Below are positions 45,213 through 56,168 of a stretch of 64,000 nt of DNA, in pieces. How positions within the stretch are numbered: the first letter of the stretch is position 1; the number at the start of each line of letters is the position of its first letter. The stretch comes from Coffea arabica (Eukaryota > Streptophyta > Magnoliopsida > Gentianales > Rubiaceae): contig NC_092316.1 in assembly GCF_036785885.1 (NCBI RefSeq), positions 51,345,001 to 51,409,000 on the forward strand, read 5' to 3'. The notes under the pieces are model-generated. The model was not told the DNA's origin. It made no database searches and saw nothing but the letters and a program-made list of their open reading frames with translations. The position numbers and the translations under genes were made by a program.

Positions 45213-47093
45213 TTAACATGGCCTTTTGGCAATACAATTTAGAGCTCCTGCAAAACGTGTGAGCCTATTTGCAAATTCCCCAGGCTTTGGACCGATCAAA
45301 TCTGCATTGGAACCAAAATTGTGATTGGGATCTCCTGATTGAACAAAGAATGCTCCATTCATCATAAGATCTCCCTGCGATTTCCATACCCAATCTTTCC
45401 ACACACTTTCTGGTGCATAGTCCCTCTTGGTCACCTGGATCACCATGGTTTGCATTAATGACAAAGAGTAAAAAAAAAAAAAAAAAAATTGAAGTTTTAT
45501 ATAGGTAATAGATACCCTTATTTTCTTGATGGTCTAAAAGATTGTACTCACCATTATAGAGGCATCTATATTATCGAGCTAGTTACTATTTAGTGTGTCC
45601 ATTTGGATGATAAGTTTTTTGGATATTTATATAAAACTTTACTGTAATTTACTGCAGAGTTTGTGAAAAAACGTGTCTTCTAATAAAATCAGTATCTTAA
45701 ACAGAAGTTGGCCCAATGGATGAATCGTTTTGTACGGTGTTTATATCTGTGAACATTTGATTGCTAATCAGTATCATTAATTACCTCTTTAGCATATGGA
45801 TTTTCAGGAGCAATGAAGCGATTGCCTTGGCTAAGTATGGTGGGGTGTTGACTTCCTCCAATGGCATACATTAGCCAATGTGTGTAATCATTGTTCACTA
45901 CATGCACGAAACCCCATCTAGCCCTTGGCATTCTTTGTTCTATTCCTTGACCAAAGTGGTTGAATGCAAGAGTTATCTGCATTATGGAATCATCTGAGTA
46001 GCTATCACTTGCACCAAAGAGCATTGCCTGTGGACATGGACATTAACTTTGTTAATAAGAGGGTCTATAAATATAATCAATGAGTAGCATGATGTTTCCA
46101 TCCTCGTACATGAAAAGTAGGAGTCTAATGCTGTAGACATATAGATAGATAGATAGATAATTACCTCATTGTGATGAGTGAAATGGCCATTGGAGATGGT
46201 TATAGCTGTGGAAGCCTGAACAGCATCAATGAGTCCATCATTGCAATTAGACATTGAGATGTGATCAATCCAAATGTTGGTGGAACCGTAGATTGAAATG
46301 CCATCTCCATCACTTCTTGAACGAATGCCATAATGATTGACGGAGTCTCTAATCATGCCACCATTGCCAGACTTAATGTCATGAATGTGAAGATTGTGGA
46401 TGATAATGTTATGCACGAATTGCAGGGTGAATCCAGCACCGTATGCAATATGGACTTGTACGCCGCGGCCATCGATCGTCTTGTTGCTGGTCATGATAAG
46501 CTCTTGGCTAAGCCTGATCACCATATTCTTGGTGAATATGACCCAAAGGGGCTCAGGCTGGATAAGGGCATGTCTCAAAGTTCCGGGCTTGGGATTGACT
46601 AGGTCATTATCAGAAGGATCAGTGACCTTATAAATCCTGCCACCTTTGCCTCCAGTTGCATGGCGGCCGAAGCCAAGAGCACAATCAGCTAGCTTCATAC
46701 GATTTTTACGCCAATTTTTCTGGCATCTCCAACATTGATCAATAGGGTTTGTGGCTGTGCATGGACCATTATACTTGTGCAAGTCCCTTCTTCTGCTGTT
46801 GTGGCCATCAATGGACCTGCATGAATCAATGCATGATTTTATATTGTGTTTTCAAGAAATTTCCACCAAGAAGAGAATGAAGAGAATTTAGGGAAAATCC
46901 ACCTGTGGACTTCCTCATTAAAATGAGAAGTGACATTTTCGGGGTTAGGATGGTAAGCTTGGCGAGCAGCCTTCTTTGCTTCTTCTGCGCGCTTCTGCCA
47001 GACCTCATCAAACTCGGCAATGTGTGCCTCAATGGTATAAACTAGAGCAATCAAAGCAAATGCTAAAATTAAGCTACTTTTCTTGAACTCCAT
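45213..47093 (-). CDS. Pectate lyase, LAT59-type (PL1 family)
   Basis: Secreted enzyme that cleaves de-esterified pectin (polygalacturonate) by Ca-dependent beta-elimination. Four exons: 46903-47093, 46165-46816, 45785-46027, 45213-45434; 435 aa. A signal peptide covers residues 1-23 (ending YTIEA); an N-terminal PelN-type region follows ([18 protein letters not shown]), then CWRCQKNW and the parallel beta-helix. Family signatures are present: [20 protein letters not shown] with WIDH at 246-249, DGLIDA, and RMPRARWG at 313-320 with the catalytic Arg, then [10 protein letters not shown]. It ends with KRPC. Sequence order and N-terminus match tomato LAT59, a pollen pectate lyase, so a role in pollen or other wall loosening is likely. 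All active-site blocks are present. Confidence 0.95.
46138..46162. repeat. (GATA)n microsatellite
   Basis: Five to six GATA/TAGA units at the donor end of pectate lyase intron 2, only a few bases from the splice site. Confidence 0.8.
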
Positions 47094-48053
47094 TTTTGTG
47101 TCACTTTTTTTTTTTGGGTTTTTTTTTGCAAATGGTTTTCTTAACCAAATTAGTTTTGTAACAAGAAAGCAATAAAGGGTTTGAACATAATATGTTCAAC
47201 TTTTAGGGAATAGAATACTGAGACCTCAATCGGGTTTGGGGATATGCATGAATGGAAGTAAGCCAGTCACCTTGGCTGTAATGCAATTGCATTAATTTTG
47301 TTTTGTTCTCTCTTTTGAAGCTTTTAGGATTGTGCTTTAATACATTGGAATATTTGACAATGAGAAGTTGAGAGGGAAGAAAGGGGAGCCAGTGCTTTTC
47401 CGGCAATGGTCAATCTTTAGTCTATTTGCTTTGCTTTCTATATATGGACATTAATAAGAGTCAAAAAAATGACTTGTAAAGAATGTTTCTAATTAATTTG
47501 ACCAGAAAGATGATTTGTTTTACAGATAACCTTTATTTATATCAATAAATATAGAAAGAAAAAAAAATGTGTTAGAAGATTGGATTTGATTAATGTAGAG
47601 CGTCTATGGATTAGGCTCGATCTTCTCAATTCTCTCCATTATATTTAAACTACTTTTCAAAATCAACATCATTTACAACATATATCATCGCTTATTTCTC
47701 GTTATGCACAGAAGTTTTTTTTTTTTTTTTGTGGAAAATGGATTCCAATTATATGCAAAATTTGTGATAAAAAAAATGGCCAAGTTTTTTTTCTTTTTGA
47801 TTGATCATTAAAGATCTTTTTATCATTTTGACCTATTTTCACAATTTAAATATTTGGTGCAAATTTAAATGTCAAAGTATTCTCAAATGCATTTCTTTTT
47901 TTTTTTTCGTATATTGATCTATTGATAGAAAAGTAGTGAAATAATCAAACGATTTATACAGATGGTAGCTATTTGAATGTGAAAATAAGCATATAGATAA
48001 TTGAAGAGAGATATAATATGAGTTTAGGTGGAACTATCTCTGACGATAGAGAT
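47094..48053. other. 5' flank of pectate lyase gene
   Basis: Promoter side of the minus-strand gene. A TATATAG-type motif on the minus strand lies near 47438-47445, about 345 bp before the ATG. Several T-runs; no transposon recognised. Confidence 0.4.
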
Positions 48054-48246
48054 AAAGTGAAATTATCCCTGCCCTCCGGGGCTTGGTCTGACGGTTGAGA
48101 TTGCTGAAAATGGAGCGTTAAGTCCCTGATTCAAACCTTGCTGCCAGCAAGTTGTGGAGGGTGGGGAATAGTCTGCGGGATTCACTCCCTGCTGCGGGAC
48201 ACCCCTAAAAAAAAAAAACAAAACAAAAAAAAGTGAAATTACCCCT
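48054..48246 (+). mobile_element. tRNA-derived SINE, plus strand
   Basis: The element is 48071-48229. GGGGCTTGGTCTGACGGTTG is an A-box-like start, CTGATTCAAACCTTGC a B-box-like block, and the 3' end is an A-rich tail (AAAAACAAAACAAAAAA). The target duplication is 17 bp with one mismatch: AAAGTGAAATTATCCCT at 48054-48070 and AAAGTGAAATTACCCCT at 48230-48246. Different family from the SINE at 27469. Confidence 0.85.
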
Positions 48247-49433
48247 TTCTTTATCTAATTAAGCCTATTAGTACCTGTATTAACCAGTAATTCTCTTTAA
48301 CATGGTTTATTTAATAGTAAGATAATTCTCTTTAGCATAGTTTGTTTAACGGATGTAATGGATCTAAACCTGTTGAAACCCAACTAACTAATCCCCAATT
48401 ATTGGGCATTAACCGTAGCATATAGATTGGGTCGGGCTGGATCAAACTCGGTGGCAGGTGAATAATAAATGGAAGTCGAGTAAAGATAAAATAAATTAAT
48501 TTCTAGTTTAGGTTTTTTTTAAAAAAAAATAATTGAAAAAATATTTTGGGTGTTTTTAAAATAAAGCTCATTTTCATAAAACGTTCTTCTTTTTTCTAAA
48601 ATATGAAGAAATTTAACAAAACTGTTCTTTTTTTTTTTTGTTATTGTTTGTCAAAATCTACCAACAAAAACATAAATGTTACCAAAAGGCCTCTAATTTT
48701 TTTTTTTTTGGTTCAAATTAGCGTGGACTGGACAAAAGTATTGCTGTAGAAACACAAGGGATAAGTGGAGAATAGGGTCACATGAATTTACTCATTTGAA
48801 TAGCTTACTCTTTTTTCTTTTTTTTTTTTACCATGTTTTTCATTTTCTTTTACAAAACAACGTTATGACAATCTAAATAATGAATTTACAAACACTTTTG
48901 CAATATTACAGACACTGTACTGTGATTTCATGGGAATCCCAAAAATGATTGTAGAGGACTCCAGAGTGCACCATTTGAAGCATGTATGGACTCAGCTGAA
49001 TACTGCAGCTTACATGTTGGATTGAAAAAGGTGTACAAGTGGTATGTGAAAGTTTACCATTAGTTGTCTGAAGGTATACAATATATATAGTTTTCCATTC
49101 CATCCTATTCAAACTATCTAAGACACCCTTTTTCAAGATACGTAAGACCAGAGACTCAGGCTATTTGAGTCCTAAGCAAAGCAAAGAATAGCCTCTTCCT
49201 GTAGTTTTATGAACAATCTAACATTGCCATTTTTGTCACGGTCCAAAAGGAAAAGTTTGGAATAAGAAATCTTGCAAGAAAGGCTATTAGCTTTTGATTG
49301 ACATGCTGAAACTACAGCTTAAATAGCAGCAGCATTGCTCGATCGATCCCTCCACAGAACCCCCCCTGAGAGTTTCTTGACATTCAACCATTTTTTCGGG
49401 GTGTTTTCAGTGCGCATTTTGATACAGAAGAAC
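48247..49433. other. Intergenic / 5' flank of RTM2-like gene
   Basis: AT-rich with several T homopolymers. No coding exon recognised. The last ~100 bases are expected to be 5' UTR of the gene starting at 49434. Confidence 0.4.
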
Positions 49434-50441
49434 ATGGCAAATATGTTAGGAGCAGGCGGCAGAGGAGCTGCTGCTGACAGGAGAAGCCCACATGATGTGA
49501 TCTTTGAAGAGATTGTGCCTTCCTCCGGTTGGACAGAGGACAAAGATCGCCACTGTCTAATCATTGATCTTCCCGGTATATGCCAAGAATTCATCTCATT
49601 TTCTTGTACTTCTTCGCGATGAGTTAAATCCACGCCCCTCCATACAAAATAAACCCATGCCCTGCATGCACACAAATACATTATTGCTTTTATATGCAAG
49701 CCTTTAACGCATGGAACTATGAATAAGGTTTCGACTGTCCATTCAAGATGGAAGCGTTTGGATTTAGCCCCTTTTCTGTTTGTGCATGCTTGTTTCTTTG
49801 CTTGAAGGTGATGATCTAAGTTGTTTGAAGGAATACGTGTAATCTGAACATGTTGTTTTCACTATCTTATTGAAGGGTTCAAAATGGATGAGGTGAAGCT
49901 TCGAGTTGATAACTACGGGCATTTATTGGTAAGTGGAGAAAGGCAAGTGAATGGGATAAAACACATCCGGTTTCAGCAATCTTATCGAGTTCCAGACAAT
50001 TCAGACATCCAGGAGGCCACTGCTAAGTTTGAAGATGAAATCCTTTACATGATCATTCCCAAGACAGCTACAGCAGAAAACGAAAGTAACCGCGAGAAAG
50101 TCACAGTACCACAAACTGATCATATACAGGAAGAGAGCCAACAGAAGAATGATTTAGACAGAGATCATCAAGTGATTGATGATGATCAAGACAAAATCGA
50201 CAATCACCAGAGGACTGAGAAGGGATCGAGCGAAGATCCGAAAAAAGAAGAAGATTGTGATGGAGAGCCAGAAGAAGAATTTCATGATGCAAGGAAAGAA
50301 AGTGTGTGGAATGAGAGCAGCCTGTTGGAAACACTAAGACTGCAGTTGAAGAAGAATACAGGGATAGTTGTCACAGCAGTCTTAGCATTCTCCTTGGGGG
50401 TTTTCGTCTGTCAAAAATTCCAGACAAATCCTGAAAATTAA
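49434..50441 (+). CDS. RTM2-like HSP20-domain membrane protein
   Basis: Two exons, 49434-49575 and 49876-50441, joined through a split Gly codon (DLPG|FKMDEV); 235 aa. Residues ~20-105 form an alpha-crystallin/HSP20 domain (DRHCLIIDLPGFKMDEVKL, GHLLVSGERQ, FQQSYRVPDNSDIQEATAKF, LYMIIPK). A long acidic/hydrophilic linker rich in Asp, Glu and Lys follows (~110-200), then a C-terminal hydrophobic helix TGIVVTAVLAFSLGVFVC (209-226). This layout, HSP20 domain plus tail anchor, is that of Arabidopsis RTM2 (RESTRICTED TEV MOVEMENT 2) and relatives, phloem proteins that limit potyvirus spread. Whether this copy has such a role is not shown. The start was placed at MANMLG because upstream in-frame residues look non-coding. 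Confidence 0.85.
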
Positions 50442-53030
50442 GACATGACTTCGAACAAGTTCCTATTGATTAAGGGCCTTGGCGCTTGATCACATAATGA
50501 TGGATTTGATTCTAGCCATTCTCGTTCCCCTTGTTCTTCTTCATACCTTCCCCCATCTAAAAATTGTTACTATAAAAGTTTATAAATTCCAAAATAAAGT
50601 GTACATCTATAGTTTGAATCCTATATCTCTGATTATATTTAGCAGTATCTTAAATATATTTAATTCGGTTTGCATCTTGAGTTTAGTACTAGTTGAAAAG
50701 AGTTAGGGGATTAGGGAGGGGGAATTGAAGGAGAAGGAAGGGAAGGTGGGGAAAAGAGTCAGGTTTGCACCAGAAATAGGGAATTAAGATGGAACCAGAT
50801 TCCTTTTGAAAAGAGGAAAAACAAAAACAAGCAATAATATTGCAGTGGTCTGATAGCTGATTGGATGGTACAAGGATTATCGGTGGGCTGCTGCTGCTGA
50901 CCTGATTTTCCATTCATCCATGGGAGGGGAATATCCATCACATAAGCATCAATTCAAAGATGTCTTTATCCTAAAAGGATCAGATTCCATAACTAGTCAC
51001 ACCAATTCAGAAAAGGCGAGGAAGCAATGCATAAACATCCCTCTCAAGCTACCAGCTAAAAGAGAAAGAAGCTTCATTGACATTCGAGCCAAAAGTGCAC
51101 GTTTAAAACTGCAGAAAAAACATTTTCTATAAGAAACATAGACAAGAAACAAAGGATCATGTCTCTATCTATCAATGATATTGAACAGTTACAGGAGGCA
51201 CAAGCATTCAGGAAGTATTATTATTATACCAGCCAAACCTTCATTGGTTGCAGCATTTGGGACTTAGATTAGAGACACCTAAACATCAATGTATACCCTT
51301 TCCATCCACTCAAGATATTAATCAGACAGCAAAGTCAGCCAAGAGTATTAGGAGCCATAGCATAGGAAGAAACATTTTCTTTCGGGACAGATGTACCTCT
51401 TTTCGTCCTACTGCAACCAATTAATCTACAGGGTGCAAAACCTTGACTAGATTGGGAAAGCGCATCCAAGTGCCCTCAAAGACAACGAAGTTCAGGACTT
51501 TTGGTCCATTTACACTGCAAAATTCCGAAGAAATGATTAACTGTTTTAGCCTTCCACCTCCTGTATGACACCATAAGTCAGCAGGTTTTTGGGAAATCCC
51601 GATTATACCTGGGCCAAACACAATCTAATCTTGACAGCTATTATGTTGACAAAGAGTACTAGTACAGAACAAAGACTTTCAAGGGCCCTACTGAAGCAAT
51701 AAAGGAGATGCTTTTATCCTCAACTTTTCTCAAAATGTGTTTGGAGCTTTTGACAAAAAGGAAGACAGAAGCTGTTGGCAGAGTAGAATAGAGGGGGTGC
51801 TAGAATCAGGCGCCTTACAGAAGCATCTTGTTGCTCTACACAAAATCTCATTTATATTACAAGAAGTCCGTTTCAAGTCTAGCTTTACACATTACCACTA
51901 TGACATGAGCTATCTACAAGGCCATATCAGAGATACAGTAAGAAATAAGCTACCAGATGGAGAATATATTCCTCTGCTCTGGCCGCAGGATAATGATCAG
52001 AATTCTTGAACTGCAGAGAAAAATGATCAGAATTAGCAACCTAATACGAATTAGGAACTTCATCTGCCTTCGAATCTTTCTATTCAAACTTCGGCTCCTT
52101 TTTATTTTTTTCCCACTGTTTTGTAGAATATAAATTTTCATCTCAATTACTTCTTTAAAAAAATAAGAAACTACATACATTCTTCAAATCCAGCTCCAGG
52201 ATCTTCAATACAAATCAGTTTCCATGTTAAAAATTAGGCCCTCTTCAAAACTTTGTCATCAGAATATTTTTAGTTAGGAGCTTTTTTCAGGTGTCAAGAA
52301 AAGTGGACATAGGATATCATATACCCATAAGATAATCCAAGCCCCTAACCGGTAGGTTCTGTGCAACAGATCTAAATAGTAATGATACTTTTAAATGTTG
52401 GATTTTGTGACTGTTGGAGAATAACTTCAGACAAAATCCAACTCTGCCTTCCTACAAACATTCACAGCACAAAAATAGCAGTCTTGCAAACTGCAATGCC
52501 ATCCCTCCTCTTTCCTAATCACTAGTTTCATGAAATCACATTTATCGTAGTTTATTTATACACCAAATTATTCATCTACAACTCATATAAGAAAAAGGAA
52601 AACCAGTAAATGAAAAGTTGCCACCATAGAGAAGTCCACTTATTTTAGAACCCAAAAAGTAGTGTGTTAGCCAAAAAGTATAGAAACCTTCAGCAGAGAG
52701 CATGGAATCAGTCTCTCTCATACACACATACCCACACAGATCATCAAAAGAAAGCATTAGCATTCAGCAACCAGACCCCAAAAACATCCCCATCCCACCA
52801 CTGTCACAGTTCCCCACCCCCTAAAAACATTCCCCAATGCCATAACAGAAAGCACCCCCCATTAAAAAAAAAAAAACCCAGAAATTAGTGGAAAAACTCA
52901 CGTAGAAAGCAAAACAAAAACCATGCACAGTGACACTCACCACTGAATGCAAAAACCCTCAGTCCAAAAACTAAACACCTCCAACATCTCCTCCACTTCC
53001 ACCACCACCACCTAGCACAAGGATGACACC
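50442..53030. other. Intergenic between RTM2-like and QUIRKY-like genes
   Basis: About 2.6 kb. It should contain the RTM2-like 3' UTR and the QUIRKY-like promoter and 5' UTR (C-rich leader from ~52780). Frames near 51421-51621 (minus) and 51737-52009 (plus) show no family signature. No repeat with defined ends was found. Confidence 0.45.
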
Positions 53031-56000
53031 ATGACAAACTCCACGGCCCAACCGGACCAGCACCAGCCTCCGCAACCAGAACAGCCACCAAGACCCCCAC
53101 AAGTTATCCGGAAACTTATCGTGGAAGTTGTGGAGGCCCGCGACCTCCTCCCGAAAGATGGCCAGGGCAGTTCAAGCCCATATGTCGTCGTGGATTTTGA
53201 CGGCCAAAAGAAAAGAACTTCCACTGTCCAGAAGAACCTCAACCCTTCTTGGAACGAGACCCTCGAGTTCGTCGTCTCTGATCCTTCCACCATGGAATAC
53301 GAAGAGCTCGAGATTGAGGTTTACAACGACAAGAAGCTCAGCAGCGGGAATGCAAGAAAAAACCATTTCCTCGGCCGAGTTAAAATTTACGGCAGTCAGT
53401 TTTCTAAGAGAGGTGAAGAAGGGATAATTCATTTTGCACTTGAGAAAAAAAGTGTGTTCAGTTGGATTAGAGGTGAGTTGGGGCTGAAGATTTATTACTA
53501 TGATGAGCTAGAGGCCCCGCCTGAGCCACCACCTCAGGAGGAACCCCCACCGCCGGCCCCGGCGCAGACGGCGGAGGAAGACAAGAAACCGCCGGGTGTC
53601 GCTGTGATCGAGGAATTGCCCCCGATGAGGATTTTGGAGGTTCCGCTACCGACGGAGATTGCTATGGAGGTGAAAGATCAGTCCCCGCCGGTTGTTACGA
53701 TTGAGGAGTCTCCTCCACAGCCACCGCCGGCCAATGCGGCTCCGCCGGAGCATGTTAGGTATGTGGAGGTGCACGTTCCGCCGGTGATGGAGTGCCCGCC
53801 GGAGGTGAGGAGGATGCAGGCCGCGGCAGTCGGGAGATGTAGCGAGAGAGTTAAGGTCGTGAGGCGACCAGCGAACGGAGATTACTCGCCGAGAGTCATT
53901 CCCGGGACCGGCGATGCATCGGAAAGGATTCCAGCATACGATCTTGTGGAGCCGATGCAGTATTTGTTCATTCGGATCGTGAAGGCCCGCAATCTGGCTC
54001 CGACTGAGAGCCCGTATTTAAATATCCAGACCTCCAGTCACTCCGTCAAGTCTAGACCCGGGTCAACCCGACCCGGAGAGCCTCCATCCAACCCGGAATG
54101 GAACCAAGTGTTTGCTCTATGCCACAATAGAGCGGAGCATTCCCGTTCAACCCTCCAAATCTCGGTCTGGGAATCCTCGTCGGAAAGGTTCCTCGGTGGC
54201 GTTTGCTTCGACCTTTCCGACGTGCCTGTGCGTGACCCACCGGATAGCCCGCTCGCTCCCCAGTGGTACCACCTTGATGGCAGCGGCCCCGGCGGAGGAG
54301 GTGATGGCCGGGACAGTGTCCCCGGCGACATTCAGCTATCGGTTTGGATAGGAACTCAGGCCGACGATGCTTTCCCGGAAGCTTGGAGCTCCGACGCCCC
54401 TCCAAACCACGTGGCTCATACGCGCTCAAAAGTATACCAATCTCCTAAGCTATGGTACTTGAGAATTACAGTGATTCAAGCTCAAGACCTCCACATTACT
54501 CCGAATTTGCCCCCGCTAACCGTCCCGGAAATTCGGATCAAAGCACAACTCGGGCTTCAGTCGGTTCGGACGCGGAGAGGGTCCATGAGCCACCATGCTC
54601 CCGCGTTTCACTGGAACGAGGACTTGATCTTTGTAGCCGGAGAGCCACTGGAAGACAACCTGATAATATTGGTAGAAGACCGGACGGGTAGAGATCCGGA
54701 AATTCTCGGGTACGTGAGGATTCCTCTAGTCTCGGTTGAGCAGCGGTTCGATGAGCGGCACGTGGCGGCGAAGTGGTTGGCGTTAGAGGGCGGACCAAAT
54801 GGAGCCTACCGTGGGAGGGTACAATTGAGAATGTGCTTGGAGGGAGGGTATCACGTGCTAGATGAGGCGGCGCACGTGTGCAGCGACTTCAGGCCTACGG
54901 CGAAGCAGCTGTGGAAGCCGGCCATTGGGATTCTGGAGCTCGGGATTTTGGGCGCTCGCGGATTGCTGCCGATGAAATCCAAGGGCGGAGGGAAGGGGTC
55001 CACAGATGCTTATTGTGTTGCCAAGTATGGGAAGAAATGGGTCCGAACCCGGACCGTTACGGACAATTTTGATCCACGGTGGAATGAACAGTACACCTGG
55101 CAGGTGTATGATCCGTGCACCGTTCTAACCATCGGAGTATTTGACAACTGGCGGATGTTTGCTGACGCCGGAGAGGAGAAGCCGGATTATCATATTGGGA
55201 AAGTTCGGATTCGGATATCCACGTTGGAGGGTAATAAGGTGTACACAAATTCGTACCCGTTAATGGTTTTGTTAAGAACCGGGTTAAAGAAAATGGGTGA
55301 AATCGAGGTGGCGGTTCGATTTGCCTGTCCGTCAATGTTTCCGGATACTTGCGCGGCGTATGGGCAACCTTTGCTGCCGAGAATGCACTATCTCAGGCCA
55401 CTGGCGATAGCTCAGCAGGAGGCATTACGAGCGGCGGCCACTAAATTGGTGGCGGATTGGTTGGGGCGATCGGAGCCGCCGCTCGGGCCAGAGGTGGTTC
55501 GGTATATGTTGGATGCGGACTCGCATACATGGAGCATAAGGAAAAGTAAGGCTAATTGGTTTCGGATAGTGGCCGTACTGGCTTGGGCGGTTGGGCTGGC
55601 TAAATGGTTGGATGATATCAAAAGATGGAAAAACCCGGTTACGACGATTCTAGTCCACATATTGTACTTAGTGCTAGTGTGGTACCCGGATTTAATCGTG
55701 CCGACCGGGTTCTTATACGTGTTTCTTATCGGTGTATGGTATTATCGGTTTAGGCCGAAAATACCGGCGGGCATGGATATCCGGCTTTCCCAGGCCGAGT
55801 CGGTCGACCCGGATGAGTTGGACGAGGAATTTGATACGATTCCGAGTTCAAGACCGGCCGAAATTATTAGAATGAGGTATGACCGGTTGAGGCTGCTGGC
55901 AGCAAGGGTCCAAACAGTTTTGGGAGATTTTGCAACTCAGGGTGAAAGGGTCCAAGCATTGGTGAGTTGGAGGGACCCCAGGGCCACCAAAATTTTCATA

Positions 56001-56168
56001 GGAGTGTGCCTTACAATTGCAGCGGTGCTCTACATGGTGCCACCAAAAATGGTGGCAGTGGCCCTTGGATTCTATTTTCTGCGGCATCCCATGTTCAGGG
56101 ACCCAATGCCACCAGTCAGCTTGAATTTCTTTAGGAGGCTTCCCAGTTTATCTGACAGGTTGCTGTAG
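53031..56168 (+). CDS. QKY: Multiple C2 and transmembrane protein, QUIRKY type (MCTP15-like)
   Basis: A 1045-residue single-exon gene. An N-terminal Pro/Gln stretch (1-24) precedes C2A (~27-150: LIVEVVEARDLLPKDGQGSS, DFDGQKKRTSTVQKNLNPSW). A Pro/Glu-rich linker covers ~165-250. C2B is ~306-435, C2C ~471-600 (LRITVIQAQDLHI), C2D ~627-765 (LELGILGARGLLPMKS). The C-terminal phosphoribosyltransferase-C-type region carries hydrophobic segments near 842-860, 868-905 (two spans) and 985-1015, and ends PSLSDRLL. The C2A region matches Arabidopsis QUIRKY (EVVEARN-LPKDGQGSS, FSWIRGE-GLKIYYYDE) closely. The family bridges ER and plasma membrane at plasmodesmata; QUIRKY works with the receptor kinase STRUBBELIG in organ shape. 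Lack of introns is normal for MCTPs. It is markedly GC-richer than the surrounding DNA. Confidence 0.95.
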   Translation: MTNSTAQPDQHQPPQPEQPPRPPQVIRKLIVEVVEARDLLPKDGQGSSSPYVVVDFDGQKKRTSTVQKNLNPSWNETLEFVVSDPSTMEYEELEIEVYNDKKLSSGNARKNHFLGRVKIYGSQFSKRGEEGIIHFALEKKSVFSWIRGELGLKIYYYDELEAPPEPPPQEEPPPPAPAQTAEEDKKPPGVAVIEELPPMRILEVPLPTEIAMEVKDQSPPVVTIEESPPQPPPANAAPPEHVRYVEVHVPPVMECPPEVRRMQAAAVGRCSERVKVVRRPANGDYSPRVIPGTGDASERIPAYDLVEPMQYLFIRIVKARNLAPTESPYLNIQTSSHSVKSRPGSTRPGEPPSNPEWNQVFALCHNRAEHSRSTLQISVWESSSERFLGGVCFDLSDVPVRDPPDSPLAPQWYHLDGSGPGGGGDGRDSVPGDIQLSVWIGTQADDAFPEAWSSDAPPNHVAHTRSKVYQSPKLWYLRITVIQAQDLHITPNLPPLTVPEIRIKAQLGLQSVRTRRGSMSHHAPAFHWNEDLIFVAGEPLEDNLIILVEDRTGRDPEILGYVRIPLVSVEQRFDERHVAAKWLALEGGPNGAYRGRVQLRMCLEGGYHVLDEAAHVCSDFRPTAKQLWKPAIGILELGILGARGLLPMKSKGGGKGSTDAYCVAKYGKKWVRTRTVTDNFDPRWNEQYTWQVYDPCTVLTIGVFDNWRMFADAGEEKPDYHIGKVRIRISTLEGNKVYTNSYPLMVLLRTGLKKMGEIEVAVRFACPSMFPDTCAAYGQPLLPRMHYLRPLAIAQQEALRAAATKLVADWLGRSEPPLGPEVVRYMLDADSHTWSIRKSKANWFRIVAVLAWAVGLAKWLDDIKRWKNPVTTILVHILYLVLVWYPDLIVPTGFLYVFLIGVWYYRFRPKIPAGMDIRLSQAESVDPDELDEEFDTIPSSRPAEIIRMRYDRLRLLAARVQTVLGDFATQGERVQALVSWRDPRATKIFIGVCLTIAAVLYMVPPKMVAVALGFYFLRHPMFRDPMPPVSLNFFRRLPSLSDRLL

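Noticed and set aside
51421-52009. Open frames of 66 and 90 codons between RTM2-like and QUIRKY-like genes
   Set aside because: No recognisable motif, no convincing splice partners, and ordinary AT-rich intergenic composition. Left uncalled rather than called hypothetical.
53012-55660. Many long antisense frames inside the QUIRKY-like gene
   Set aside because: GC-rich coding DNA yields spurious long frames; none shows domains, while the 1045-residue frame matches a known family throughout.
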